This document shows positions 36,157-47,545 of a DNA stretch of 62,000 nt, piece after piece. The stretch covers positions 89,422,680 to 89,484,679 of the forward strand of contig CM043962.1 in the NCBI GenBank assembly GCA_014529385.2, in the 5' to 3' direction. Within the stretch, counting starts at the first letter, position 1, and each line of letters opens with the position of its first letter. This stretch comes from Adiantum capillus-veneris (taxonomy: Eukaryota > Streptophyta > Polypodiopsida > Polypodiales > Pteridaceae). Under the pieces are notes generated by a model that did no database searches, was not told the origin of the DNA, and worked only from the letters and a program-made list of their open reading frames with translations. A program made the translations under genes and the position numbers.

Positions 36157-36494
36157 AAAAGTTATTTAGCCTTGACGTGATATATTTTGAGAAGCATTAT
36201 ATTTAAATTTCCAATTAATCGAACCTACAAACAATGGTCTTCCCACCCTTGATTCTCCCCCTTTTAGCCATCCCTTTATGGTACACAGTGTTTGAACATT
36301 TTGAGTCTTCAAGAGTTTCTAATCCAAAAATATGACTTCCTTAGTGGCTTCTGGTCATCAACAACAATAGAATACAAAAAGTGCTCGTATTATTATAATT
36401 GCAATGGTGATCACAAAACAACATTGATTGGACAAGATCTTAGATGACTTTTTGTATTAAAAAAATTAATGAGAAGGAGGGAAGTGCTCAATTT

Positions 36495-36667
36495 AAGTAT
36501 GATTCTCACATCCAAAGGAAGTTGCCTAGTGGTAAAGGTAACAGCTTTAAACGCACCCATTATGGTTCAACCCTTCAGACATTAGGGTGTGAGTGAGTGG
36601 GTGAAGTCTCGTAAACACTAATGGAAGCGAAGCTTCGAATGGCTAAAAAAAAAGTATGATTCTCACA
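36495..36667 (+). mobile_element. tRNA-derived SINE with perfect 16-bp target duplication
   Basis: The body is 36511-36651 (141 bp). A-box-like gttgcctagtggtaaagg is at 36521-36538 and B box ggttcaaccc at 36564-36573, the spacing expected for a Pol III promoter. It ends ggctaaaaaaaa. The flanks aagtatgattctcaca at 36495-36510 and 36652-36667 are identical, so the insertion is recent. Mobilisation would depend on a LINE RT. Confidence 0.85.
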
Positions 36668-36837
36668 AATTGATAAATGCACAGTGATATTATGCTTTTC
36701 CATTCTCTTGAGGGTCTTCTTTTCCATTACCATACATGAAATGCTTTGTTAGTTTTTTTCCTTAAATGTGTCTTCTTGTTTAAGCTTTTAGCTTAGCCCA
36801 TAGGCAATTGATTATGAGATCGTTGTATATTTTTCCA

Positions 36838-36898
36838 TATATATATATATATATATAGTGTGTGTGTGTGTGTATAGAGATAGAGAGAGGGAGAGAGA
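36838..36898. repeat. (AT)n, (GT)n and (GA)-rich tract
   Basis: AT repeats, then GT, then tagagatagagag. It is short and noncoding. Confidence 0.9.
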
Positions 36899-37053
36899 AT
36901 AAAAAATGATAGATATCGTTGGTACAAAAATAAAAAAATAGTGAGTTAAACAAAGTCCTTATAGAAATGTCAGCAAGAGGAGGGCAAGAGCCGCAAACCC
37001 AAGCTTTTTGGGTCCATGGCTCTAGATACATATCTTTTTTTTTTTTTTGCAAA

Positions 37054-37069
37054 ACTCACAATTGTGAGT
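37054..37069 (-). other. LINE-B 3' hairpin next to poly-A
   Basis: ACTCACAATTGTGAGT is a perfect 16-bp palindrome: 6-bp stem with AATT loop. On the sense strand it is followed by TTTGC and about 15 A. Other copies are at 44222-44237 and 45454-45469. Confidence 0.8.
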
Positions 37070-37237
37070 GAATTATATTAAGCAACCCATAGAATTACAA
37101 TGTCTTGTCATGCTCGTGTTGAGCCATGACATCATCCAGGGACCATAATTACAACGGCTATCAGGGCAGCCATCCCAACCAACTCGCTCCCTTATCCTTG
37201 ATACATAAGGTCCATTATCATGTTCTTGAACTTTTAA

Positions 37238-37632
37238 TTACTGATAGCCAAGATTTTCCCCCATCCTAGGCATACCCTCTGCTAACAACAAGGCACAAGT
37301 AATCCTAGACCAATCCTCCGAGTGTTGCTTGCGCCCGAGCGTCCAAATTAGCACTTTGCTTTCTTGTATAATTTCTGCAAAGCTTGGCACCTCAAGACCT
37401 CCCTCAAACACGCGGCGGTTCCTTGTCTGCCATACATTATGCAAGAAGAAGTACCTGACGATTTGAGTGCTGATGAGGATGGCAGGAGCCCTTGACTTCT
37501 TCCCTCCAAGGAATAGATCAGTCTTGTAAAAACCAATTCTCCATCTTCTTTGGATCCACTTGCATATTTCCCTGCGAGGCCTTTGATAGTTGGGCAATCC
37601 ATGAAGAGGTGGGACAGATCTTGACTAGCCAA
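37238..37632 (-). pseudogene. LINE-B RVT zinc-binding domain
   Basis: Two overlapping minus frames: ASQDLSHLFMDCPTIKGL (37348-37632) and REICKWIQRRWRIGFYK (37238-37597). H-x3-C is present and the rest of the finger lies upstream in another frame. It matches the fragments at 860-1321 and 3124-3423. Confidence 0.7.
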
Positions 37633-38058
37633 CCTACACCCTAAGCATCGATCTGACCCAATCCCTCTTTCCTAAATCTTCACCCCCATTGGTAGAGCAC
37701 CCCAAATTACCTTCCATAAAAATACCTTCACGTACTGCAGAACCTTTGGTTTCCATATGTTCTCCATTACTTGCTCCCACCTTTCCTCCGGCCATTGCTT
37801 TTTCCATATCTTGTTAAGGGGGCTACACCAATTCTTCTTTTGCATCATTGTATGGTAGATGTCTTTAGGATGGGGTTTCCCTAAGAGACTGCTTCCGAGC
37901 CATTTTCAGGCGTTCCAGTCGAACTCCAACTCACAAATAGGCATCACTAAATTGTCAAGCTCTTTCCTCACTTTGTGGACCAGCAAGACCTCCAAGATAT
38001 TCAGTTGGAACTGGGTAACCAGAAGATCAATGGTTTTCCAACTCTTGTTGTCACTGTC

Positions 38059-38715
38059 CTAGAAGTTCCCTAGTCGATTCAGACCCTTATTATTCAGCTT
38101 CTTGGCTCTCTCTATCCAATAGGGAATTTGTGGCGGATTTGCAACTTTGGAGAGCCAAGGGGACCAATGCAAAATGGAGTTCTTGAAGTACCTAGTTTTT
38201 CCCCCCCACTTTAAGACTCCTGCTACTCTGTTGTATTTTCTTACCAATTCTCATGAGCTGCCCCCAGTCTTAGGGTGGTCCACGTCGGGGCTAACAGCTT
38301 GTCATGAACCTCCACCCCTCTCCACTTTCCACCCTTCGAACCAAGTTGAGCTGCTTCTATCATATCTTTGATCATGACAGCCCAAACTTGATCCTGTTTA
38401 GCCAAGGACACGACAAATTTGGTGCAGCAAGCTTCTCCATGGGTCACAGGGTGCAGGATTCCGAGGCCTCCTTGATTTCTCGGTCGAGCAACAGATTCCC
38501 AACGGGACCATTGCCATGGCCTGGAGGATTTCGTGTTGTTTTTCCATAAAAACCTTTTCACTGGTTTTAAGAACTCTTTCTAGTGACACTTAGCCATCTT
38601 GAAATAGTGACACTTAGCCATCTTGAGAAGCTGGCTAGTGAAGGCAATATAAGGAAGCATAAAAGCATTTATCACTTTTATCCAACTTGGGAATGGGAGA
38701 AGAGCATACTCCCAC
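38059..38715 (-). pseudogene. LINE-B region between RT and zinc-binding domain
   Basis: The reading 38241-38561 has VKRFLWKN-like MKRFLWKNNTKS, then NQGGLGILHPVTHG, the conserved FLW...GGLGI block that follows plant L1 RT. At 38582-38629 tagtgacacttagccatctt is duplicated in tandem with a 24-bp period (eight codons). Confidence 0.75.
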
Positions 38716-38719
38716 ATAC

Positions 38720-39895
38720 TCATTTTTGTTTTGATATTTCAAGCACCCACTCAAATCTTTGCTTGTGAGTTACGTCCACCCCCAAGGGGGCTCCCAGATG
38801 TCTGAAGATACTCCCTTTTGTGACAATCTCCCTCGACCAGACAAAAGGGTTAAATGAATCATTTTCCGATAGGGAGATCAGCCTTGACTTCTTTATATTA
38901 CACTGAGACCCCGAAGCTACTGAGAATATTTGTACAATCTCTAGAGCTTTCCTGATGACCAGGGGGCACGCCTTCAAAAAGAGGAGGGAATCATCTGCAA
39001 AAAAATCTGCTAGGAGTTGGCAGTTTCCTGGCAATACCAGGCCGTGCAGCTCCCCTCGTTCCGCACTAGCTTCGAGCTTCGTAATTAAAGGATGTGAACC
39101 TATGGCGAACATAAGGGGGGCCAGAGGGCATCCCTGCTTGATAGACCTTTTGACCTCAAAAGAGCCCACAATTCTATCATTGAATAGGAGCTCTAACTGG
39201 CTTCCAGCTCCCAGTACACTTACCAGACGACAAAGGCGCGGCCCAAAGCCCAAAGCTTCCATGACGGCTTCTATATATGTCCATGTTATTGTGTCATAAG
39301 CCTTACCCAGATCCAACTGTAACAGTACACACTCTTGCTTTGTGACAGTTGCATACTCGATCCCCACCAGTGCTGCCAAGATGTTATCGTAAATGGACCT
39401 TCCTTTGATGAACCCATGCTGATGGGGAGAGATGATCTTGGTTAGTAAGGGGACTAGTCTGAGGGCAACAACTTTAGCAATAATTTTGTAGGCCACGGAC
39501 ATCATCGTTATAGGGCGCCAGTGTTTCAATTGAGAACAACAGATCTGTTTGGGGATGGGTTTGATAAGCCCTCTCTTTACACTTATCTCCAATGACCCTT
39601 CGATCATGGCTTTATTGGCCAACCTTGTGATTGGGACCTTGAGATCATCCCAGAATTCTCTATAGAATTCCACCATCATGCCATCCCAAGCAAGGGACTT
39701 TTCCTTGCTAAGGACTTGCAATGCTAGTGAACATTCGTCTTTGGAAAATTCCCTTTCTAATAAATTAGCTTCTGAGTGGGGAATCTTCTTCTTGACACTC
39801 TGAAGTAAGGACCCTCTGGCTTCTTCCACTTCTTGGGATTGGATCTCTGGCCGTCCAATGATCTGACTAAGATAGCTCAGCATCAGGCCAGCCAT
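38720..39895 (-). pseudogene. LINE-B reverse transcriptase
   Basis: A 391-residue open frame with motifs in order: LIKPIPKQICCSQLKHWRPI, HQHGFIKGRSIYDNILA, LLQLDLGKAYDTITW, SIKQGCPLAPLMFAIGSHP, the catalytic FADDSLLFLKA (FADD) and FRHLGAPLGV. This is the plant L1 clade pattern. The frame is open but the surrounding ORF2 is broken, and the catalytic box is intact. Confidence 0.85.
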
Positions 39896-40364
39896 CTCAT
39901 CCTAGTTGAAGGTCAGTTTCCCTGGAGAGAAGCCTTGCCTTTTTTATATCTTCTAACTGCTCATCAGCAAGGTTAGATTTGGCTTCGACCCATGTTTGTG
40001 CTCATCCTCAGTAGCCAGCCCCTTGACTTTTTGGAAGTAAGCAATTGTACCTCCATTGTGCCTCGTAGAAGGTGTGCCTCCCTAACTTTCTTGATTCTGG
40101 GGCCCGAGGTTTTGACTGCTTTCTAGATGCTCCGAGCAAAGAGGTCCCACGCATTGTGTTTGTTGAGGTTGACATCTTTTTTGAGCTTACCTAGTGCTTT
40201 CTTGGTTAGATTCCTAAAAAGAGGGTCTTCGAATAGGTGTGCCCCTGTTACTAACAATTTTTTTCCACCTCTTGGGGTCTGCTCCTCACCTCTATTCTTC
40301 TTAAAATGAATGCGCAGAGGTATGTGATCCTAAAGGCTTTTTGTTGGAACTAACTTCATCTCCA

Positions 40365-41024
40365 TCAACGATGGAATCCAGTCAGTTTGGTGTGAGCAAT
40401 AGCATCTGTCCAGCCTAGAGGCAGTGCGGGCATACTGGAGGCTTGTGTATGTGACCCAGGCGTGCTGTTCCATGGGCCGATTTCCCATAAGTCAATCATC
40501 GCCCATTTTTTGCACAACCTTTGCAATTTAGACCTTTCCGACCCAGCCAGCATACTGGAGGATCCTGTTTTATCCCTGCTCTTTTCTACCGTATTGAAGT
40601 CGCCAACCAATAACCACTCACCTTCAATAGGAGTATCTCTAAGATGCATCCAAAGTTTAGCTCTGTCTTTTGCATTGCAAGGGTCGTACACATTCACAAT
40701 GGTGAAGGGATGCCCTTCCCATCTGATTCTAATCCCCAGGATTCTGCCGGATGGGTGGTTTAGAATCAACTTTGGCTCCAATTCTCTGTCCACAATGCTA
40801 AGGAAGCCACTGAAACCATTACTTCCTTCTCCATAGAATATTAGTTTCTTTCCTAGCGGCTGCTTTCTCTTGCTATGGGCATCTAAGTGGTGTTCTTGGA
40901 TAGCCCAGCACTTGACTGCCTTCTCCTTTTTAATTTCCTCCCAGAATAGGGTACTCTTCTTACGGGTTTTCAACCCCTTTACGTTCCAAGATTGGATAGA
41001 TTCCATCATTAATGAAGGGCTCAT
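40365..41024 (-). pseudogene. LINE-B AP-type endonuclease
   Basis: It starts near MESIQSWNVKGLKTRKK (WN-x-KGL), then AIQEHHLDAHS (catalytic E in the QE motif), TIVNVYDPC and LLVGDFNTVEKSRDK (GDFN). The C-terminal SDH part is not seen in this frame. It is separated from the RT by about 470 bp of broken frames. Confidence 0.8.
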
Positions 41025-41125
41025 TGGGAAAGAGGAACAAATTCTTCAGCGTCCGAATCTTCCCCCTCCCCCCTCTCCTTGGTGTCAGGAGAATCCGAGG
41101 GTTTGAGGTCTGGGGATTTCCTTTC

Positions 41126-41839
41126 CTATAGTGCAGCAAATGGATTGTTGAGTGGGACAGTGAACCCCCCTCCCTTCAGTGGGGTGGAGGACAGACTAGA
41201 GCCTTTCACCTCAAGTGTTCTCATGACCTGAAGTACTTTGGAGTCTCTTGCCACTGCCTTCACCCTTTTGGCTCTTTTCAGACCAGGGACTTGCATAGCC
41301 GTCCCCGTTGTCACTGTCATAAATGTCGAGGTAGCAGCGGGAATAATGATCTTATTATTATTGCATGCACCTTCGGAGATTCGTTGTATGGAAATCGATT
41401 CCTCCATAGTCTTTTCCTGTATTTTTACATCCATCATACCTTCTTCATCCTTCCCTGCATTTGCTCCTTTGCTACTACCTCCTTGCTTCTCCACCCCTTC
41501 CATCTGGGTTTTCATTTCTCTGGTGGCCTGTGCTGCCGGAGCTGCAGTACCATTAGACTTCAAAGGGCAATCCTTGGTGAAGTGTCCAAAGTTGAGCGGA
41601 ATTGTAACAAGCCCAGCTCCGACATTGATTACTATACTCTTAGGTGGCGTTTTAGACACATCCCAACCTATACAAACCCTGTTTGAGGTTCTGCCAAACC
41701 CTCTCTTGCTAGGTATAAATAAGGGAGTGCCCAATTGACTAGCGAGCATCGTGAAATTATCCCACATCCAGCTAGAAAGACCCACAAACTCAACCCAGAC
41801 CGGATGAAACCCTTGTAGAGAATCAGCTGAGCCGAACAC
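41126..41839 (-). pseudogene. LINE-B ORF1 (gag-like) fragment
   Basis: The middle part, IPLNFGHFTKDCPLKS, looks like a CCHC zinc knuckle that has lost both leading cysteines and kept H and the last C. WVEFVGLSSWMWDN and VCIGWDVSKTPPKSIV resemble the region before the knuckle in plant L1 ORF1. The N terminus is missing because the element is cut near 41870. Confidence 0.65.
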
Positions 41840-41879
41840 TAGCTCCCAAGTTTGGTGTTTTGTGAGCCTTTGTCTCTAG

Positions 41880-43590
41880 GTACTCTATGGAATAATTTCT
41901 CCAAAGATCTTTCTGAGGACTTTTTTTATGCTTTGCGCACACGTACGCTTGATGAGCATGTTCATCATGAAATATCAAACAACCAAGCATTATCTATCCT
42001 AAATTATATGCTTCAACAATATGGAAAATGACTTGCTGACTATTCTGGAATGCCTAGCATAGATCAAGCACGTTTATTCCAGCGTAGTGGTGGATTGCTA
42101 AGTGAGGAGACAATATTCAATGCACATGAACAAAATGATTTGGCAGATAGAATGGAGAGTTCTTTGAATCAAGGGCAACACATTGCATATAATGAAGTCT
42201 TGGAGGCAGTTGAAAAGGCAGAAGGAAGTATTTATTTTCTAGATGGACCGGGTGGAACTGGAAAAACATATCTTTATAATGCCTTGCTCTCTCGCATTCG
42301 TGGTCAACAAAAAGTTTCTTTGGCATGTGCATCATCCGGCATTGCAGCTTTACTTCTTAGCAATGGAAGGACCGCTCACTCAAGGTTTAAAATACCATTA
42401 GAGTTGCATTCGGAATCAACATGTAGTATCAAAGTGAACAGTCATCTTGCTGAAATTTTGAAGAGAGCTGCCTTGATCATATGGGATGAAGCTCCCATGA
42501 CCCCTCGATATGCTTATGAGGCACTAGATCGAACGTTAAGGGACGTGATGCAAAATGATGTATTGTTTGGAGGAAAAGTGCTTATGTTTGGGGGTGATTT
42601 AGACAAATCTTGCCTGTTGTCCGCAAAGGAAGTCGTGCATATATTGTGAATGCATCTTTGTGTCACTCACACATATGGAAATATATAAAGGTTTTGCGGC
42701 TAACAGACAATATGTGTGTGTTTCAAGGCTCAAATAATGTACTTGCAAGAGAATTTGCAGATTGGATACTTTGCATTGGTGATGGTCATGGAGATTTGAA
42801 TGACCGTGTCGCATTGCCAAATAACATGCTTCTTCCAGGAAATAGTCTTGAAGGGCTCATTGATTGTATATATGGAGATATGCAACACATTCAAGATTAC
42901 AAGAGGTTTTTTAAGGATAGAGGTATCCTTGCTCCTCGCAATAAGGAGGTTGATGCTATTAATGACTTGGCCATGGGTAAAATGAGAGGAATATTCAAGG
43001 AATATGTGAGTGCAGACTCAGTATGTTCATCTGATTGCAGCAATATTCTTTATACAACTGAATTTTTGAATTCTCTTGAGCTTGGGGGAGGTTTTCCACC
43101 ACACTCTTTGCAATTGAAAGAGAATGCCCCAATTATGCTTCTTCGCAACTTGGATCCTCGACAAGGTTTGTGCAATGGTACAAGGTTGATATGTAAGCAG
43201 TTTCACCACAGGATTATTGATGCAGAAGTAATCACTGGGTCACATGCTGGAGAAAGGGTATTCATACCCAGAATATACTTTTTTATAGGGGCTTCTCAGG
43301 GACTACCTTTTGAAATGAAGCGTAGACAGTTTCCTGTGAGGCTTGCATTTGGAATGACAATCAACAAGGTACAAGGTCAAACACTCGAAGTTTTGGGTTT
43401 GTATCTAGCTACACCAGTTTTCACTCATGGTCAGCTATATGTTGCAATGTCCCGTGTGAGATCTTCATCTGCCATCAAAATAGTTCTTGATGATGCTCAA
43501 AGATTGAATATAAGTGAATCCGCAGAGCCACCAATGGTTTACACTCGAAACATTGTGTACAAAGAGGTTTTACAAATAACAAATATATAA
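41880..43590 (+). pseudogene. Helitron PIF1-type helicase fragment, frameshifted
   Basis: The reading starts near 41884 with LWNNFSKDLSEDF, passes a stop near 42030 and continues as 42050-42649. Residues 66-73 are Walker A (GPGGTGKT) and 145-147 WDE is Walker B. Near 42600 a one-base loss in a T run (GGD, then a shift) moves the reading to the frame of 42610-43590. That part has ILAPRNKEVDAIND, LRNLDPRQGLCNGTRL, AFGMTINKVQGQTL and LYVAMSRVRS (helicase motifs V and VI). In intact elements this is the C-terminal half of RepHel, which unwinds DNA in rolling-circle transposition. The Rep nuclease half is absent. Confidence 0.9.
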
Positions 43591-43599
43591 GGTTTGATA

Positions 43600-43893
43600 C
43601 ACAACATTGGACCGTGGGTATTCCACGTGTAAGCTTGAGTATATTTTGGGTCTTTGTCATTCTATTTTTCGTTGTCTCTTATTGAAGGACTATAATTGAA
43701 ATAATTGAGGGAATTGGAAGAATTTATTGTGTTTTACTGATAGATTTTGGGAATGTTCTCTTCTTTTTTGTTGCCTTGGTGGCTCCTTTGTTGTACCAAA
43801 ATTTGATCACAAATAATCGTCACAAACACACACACTTGATTCAAACCAAATCATGTATGCTCAGTGTGCCCTGTGACCATGATGACATTGAGC

Positions 43894-43932
<39 letters not shown>

Positions 43933-44090
43933 AGACGGAGGCGGCCGGCCATACTAGTGGATGGAAAACGCACCTAAACTCTAGCCTTCTAAAAATCTAC
44001 AATGTAAAAGATGCCTTAAGTTGGTGACAAGCCCAATCCCATAAAGCTTGGATGTTGCACCACTGCATTAACATGTTCTAAGGGTTAGAC
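43600..44090 (+). other. Noncoding tail of the Helitron fragment
   Basis: It contains (CA)n at 43897-43930 and then GGCCGGCCATACTAGT (43943-43958): a palindromic GC block followed by CTAG before T, which could be the 3' end of the Helitron. The distance from the helicase stop is about 365 bp. Confidence 0.4.
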
Positions 44091-44199
44091 CTTTAATTTG
44101 TTCAAATGTTAAACTTCAGTAGAGAACAGTATGTGTGTCAACCAAGTTGAGTTGTTTTGCCCCTCTTCCAATGGACGGTAAAGTTGCTCTAGGAATTTC

Positions 44200-44640
44200 T
44201 TTTTTTTTTTTTTCCCCTCAAACTCACAATTGTGAGTGAATCTATTAAATTCTCCATAGAGAAATGTACAAAGTAACATCAGCTCATGTTGAGTCTGAAG
44301 GGATCACATGATACATCAAAAAGCTACATATGCCCAGACAGAGACGATCAATTACCCGTGATCCCATACACATTGTCAGAGATTTGTAGTCATGTTGACG
44401 ACAAGAATTGCCGTGTTTCATGCGTCTGAGTTCTTCCTTTCACCAATGGCAATAATCACTTCCCAATTTTCTTGGATAATCTCTGTGATGCAATAAGTGA
44501 TATGTTCCACTCATAAACTAAAGTGAAACTAAGTGTAAAAGAGGGACTTCCAATTTTTGGCATCAATAAGCAATATCAAATATTAAATACCAAACTCCAC
44601 AAGAGGTGCCGTGGAGTTTGGGGCTAGCCATTCTTCAGTG
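44200..44640 (-). pseudogene. LINE 3' end fragment
   Basis: T run, then ACTCACAATTGTGAGT, then sequence like 37070-37160 (gttgagtc... and gggatcac). Further on, gcaataatcacttcccaatt and cttggataatctctgtgatg parallel 868-915. It is noncoding and 5' truncated. The duplicate is at 45430-45850. Confidence 0.7.
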
Positions 44641-45025
44641 AGATGCTCAAAATTTTTCATTTTCCCTCAACCTATGTCTTGGGCTATGGAGCTTCAACTA
44701 ACTTGCTCTAGGAATTTCTCTTTGGCAAGCCAAAGGTTTACGATTGTTCATGTTGACACAATGCCATGCATACACATTGATCATGTGAGATGTCCCTAGC
44801 CATAACCCATCCTTCTTACTATCCCAGAATCTAGATCATACGCATACCACAAAACTTATCTCAATGATACAGGTACACAGTGGTTGGCATGTGATAATGC
44901 ATCTAGCTTCTTGTTACTACATGTTGCATGTGTGCACCATATAAATTTGAATGTTAGAAACTCCTCGAACTTCATGTTTGTTCACATGTTGGAATCTCAA
45001 CTAGACTTCCTTTTTGTTTACTTGG

Positions 45026-45134
45026 GTTATGTTTTGTTTTTTTTTTACCATAAAGGACGCTAGCAGATTTATATTAAAGAAAAAGAAGCAAAGTTACAAT
45101 GGACTACCACATGGGGTCTAGTTATGTTTTGTTT
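45026..45134 (-). mobile_element. 81-bp retroposon with 14-bp target duplication
   Basis: The insert 45040-45120 starts with a T run (poly-A tail on the minus strand) and is flanked by gttatgttttgttt at 45026-45039 and 45121-45134. The duplicated copy at 46238-46251 has a single gttatgttttgttt and no insert, which is the empty site. The body (accataaaggacgctagcag at its start) is a severely 5'-truncated LINE or a short SINE. Confidence 0.9.
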
Positions 45135-45329
45135 ATGTACTAGCAAATAAGAGCAATTAGTGCTCCATGTTATGACAAATGTCGTAAATTTCATATTCAA
45201 CTTGTGTCTCCTCTCTGTGTTGACCCAAGGGTATACACAATTTCAAAACAAGCTCAAAACCTTTTTCTTTGCAAATGCCATGAGAACAAAGTGACATCTA
45301 TTTGCACATGAATAGACTCTTCACTAAGT

Positions 45330-46284
45330 ATGTTCAAATGTTAAACTTCAGTAGAGAACAGTATGTATGTCAACCAAGTTGAGTGGTTTTGCCCCTCTTC
45401 CAATGGATGGTAAAGTTGCTCTAGGAATTTTTTTTCTTTTCTTTTCCCCTAAAACTCACAATTGTGAGTGAATCTATTAAATTCTCCATAGAGAAATGTA
45501 CCAAATAACATCAACTCGTGTTGAGCCTTGAGGGATCACATGATACATTGAAAAGCTACATAGGCCCAAACAGAGATGAGCAATTTCCCATGATCCCATA
45601 CACATTGTCAGCGATTTGTAGTCATGTTGACGACAAGAATTGCCATGTTTCATGCAGTTGAGTTCTTCCTTTCACCAATGGCAATAATCACTTCCCAATT
45701 TTCTTGGATAATCTGTGTGATGCAATAAGTGATATGTTCCACTCATAAATTGAAGTGAAATTTTTGGCATCAATAAGCAATATCAAATATTAAATACCAA
45801 ACTCCAAAAGAGGTGCTGTGGAGTTTGGGGCTAGCTATTCTTGTGTGAAATGCTCAAAATTTTCCATTTTCCCTCTCTTAACCTATGTCTTGGGCTATGA
45901 AGCTTCAACTAGCTTGCTCTAGGAATTTCTCTTTGACAAGCCAAAGGTTTATGATTGTTCATGTTGACACAATGCCATGTATACACGTTGATCATGTGAG
46001 ATGTCCCTAGCCATAACCCACCCTTCTTACTATCCCATAATCTAGATCATACTCATACCACAAAGCTTATCTCAATGATACGAGTACACAAGTGGTTGGC
46101 GTGTGATAATGCACCTAGCTCCCTGTTACTACATGTTGCATGTGTGCACCATATAAATTTGAATGTTAGAAACTCCTCTAACTTCATGTTTCTTCACATG
46201 TAGGAATCTCAACTAGACTTCCTTTTTGTTCACTCGGGTTATGTTTTGTTTGTGTACTAGCAAATAAGAGCAATTAGTGCTACA
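45330..46284. repeat. Tandem duplication, copy 2
   Basis: Second copy of 44098-45166, without the 81-bp insert. It carries the hairpin at 45454-45469 and the LINE 3' fragment 45430-45850. Confidence 0.95.
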
Positions 46285-46357
46285 TGTTTTCATATTTAAG
46301 GTGTTTGTCTCTTGCAGTTTTCAACTTGTCTCCATTTTAGAACCCATGTCGCTCTAT

Positions 46358-47545
46358 TGCACTTTCACACCAACTCCCCCATTGTGCCACCCATTTTCAA
46401 ACTAGACCACCCCGGGGCTAATAAATTGTTGTGCACCTCAATCCCTTTCCATTGACCACCTTCAAAGCAAAGCTTTGACTTGTTAATCATGTCCTTGGTC
46501 ATGATAGCCCAGGCATGTTCTTGTTTAGCTATAGAGACCACAAACTTGGCACAGAGAGCCTTAACATGGACAGCAGAGTTGAGGATTTCAAGGCCACCTT
46601 GGGTAAGTGGACGAGCTGTAGTTTCCCACTTTGACCATTGCCATGGTGACGAGGGTTTAGTGATGTTCTTCCATAAAAATCTTTTAACAGATTTCAAAAA
46701 CTCCTTCCAATTACACTTGGCAATTTTGAGGAGAGGGCTGGTGAAGGCAATGTAAGGGAGCATAAATGAGTTGATCACCTAAAACTTTTATCCAGCTCGG
46801 GAACGGAAGTAACACAAACTCCCACTTCCTCATTTTCTTTTGGATCTTCTCCAAGATCCACTGGAACCTTTGCTTGTGAGTGACGTCCACCCCCAATGGT
46901 GCAACCACATGTCAAAAGATCCTTCCTTTAGAAACAATCTTCCCTGACCAGTCTGATGGGTCAAATGAGTCGCTTTCCATAAGGGAGATAAGTCTCGACT
47001 TCTTGATACTACACTTCGATCCCAATGCCACAGAGAATGTATATACGATCTCTAGCGCTTTCCTGAGAACCTGAGGGCAGTCTTTCAAGAAAAGGAGTCA
47101 TTTGCGAATATCTTGGCAAGGAGTTGATAGTTGTCAAGTAGGGTTAAACCTTGAATCACCCCGCACAGTAGCAACTTCAAGCATCGTTATTAGAAGATAA
47201 GAGCCAATGGCAAAAAGAAGAGGGACTAGGGGGCATCCTTGCTTGATCGATCTCCTAGCTTCAAAGGAGCCCACAATTCTTTCATTGAACAAGAGTTCAG
47301 ATTGCCCGCGTGCACCCAGAGTGTGAACGAGACGACAAAGGGGAGGCCCAATGCCTAGAGCTTTCATGACATCTTCAATGAAAGACCACATAATCCTATC
47401 ATATGCCTTGTCTGGATCGAGTTGAAGCAAGATGCACTCCTGCTTCGTGAAGGCCGCATACTCAATGCCAACCATTGCTGCCAAGAGATTGTTATATATC
47501 GACCTCCTTGTAATTAACCCGTGTTGATGGGGTGGTTGTGAGATT
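46358..47545 (-). pseudogene. Second LINE-B copy: RT palm to C-terminal region
   Basis: On the minus strand, 47134-47545 has HQHGLITRRSIYNNLLA, LLQLDPDKAYDRIMW and SIKQGCPLVPLLFAIGS. Then 46908-46711 has LGVDVTHKQRFQWILEK and 46778-46365 has VKRFLWKNITKPSSPW and QGGLEILNS. The order matches LINE-B 38240-39500. The FADD box is lost in broken frames between 46900 and 47130. Both ends are truncated. Confidence 0.85.

Larger units (their letters stand above)
37034..41870 (-). mobile_element. LINE-B, L1-type, 5' truncated
   Basis: On the minus strand: ORF1 (41839-41126), endonuclease (41024-40365), RT (39895-38720), RT C-terminal region (about 38700-38060), zinc-binding domain (37632-37238), 3' UTR, hairpin (37069-37054) and poly-A (T run at 37034-37048). 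It is the longest copy of the family whose 3' pieces occur at ten places in the window. The 5' side stops where the Helitron fragment begins near 41870. Many frameshifts are present. Confidence 0.85.
44098..45166. repeat. Tandem duplication, copy 1
   Basis: It matches 45330-46284 throughout. It includes a minus-strand LINE 3' fragment (hairpin 44222-44237, T run 44200-44212) and an 81-bp retroposon absent from copy 2. It also has about 25 bp near 44530 that copy 2 lacks. Confidence 0.95.

Noticed and set aside
41238-41738. 166-codon plus-strand ORF
   Set aside because: Antisense shadow of LINE-B ORF1.
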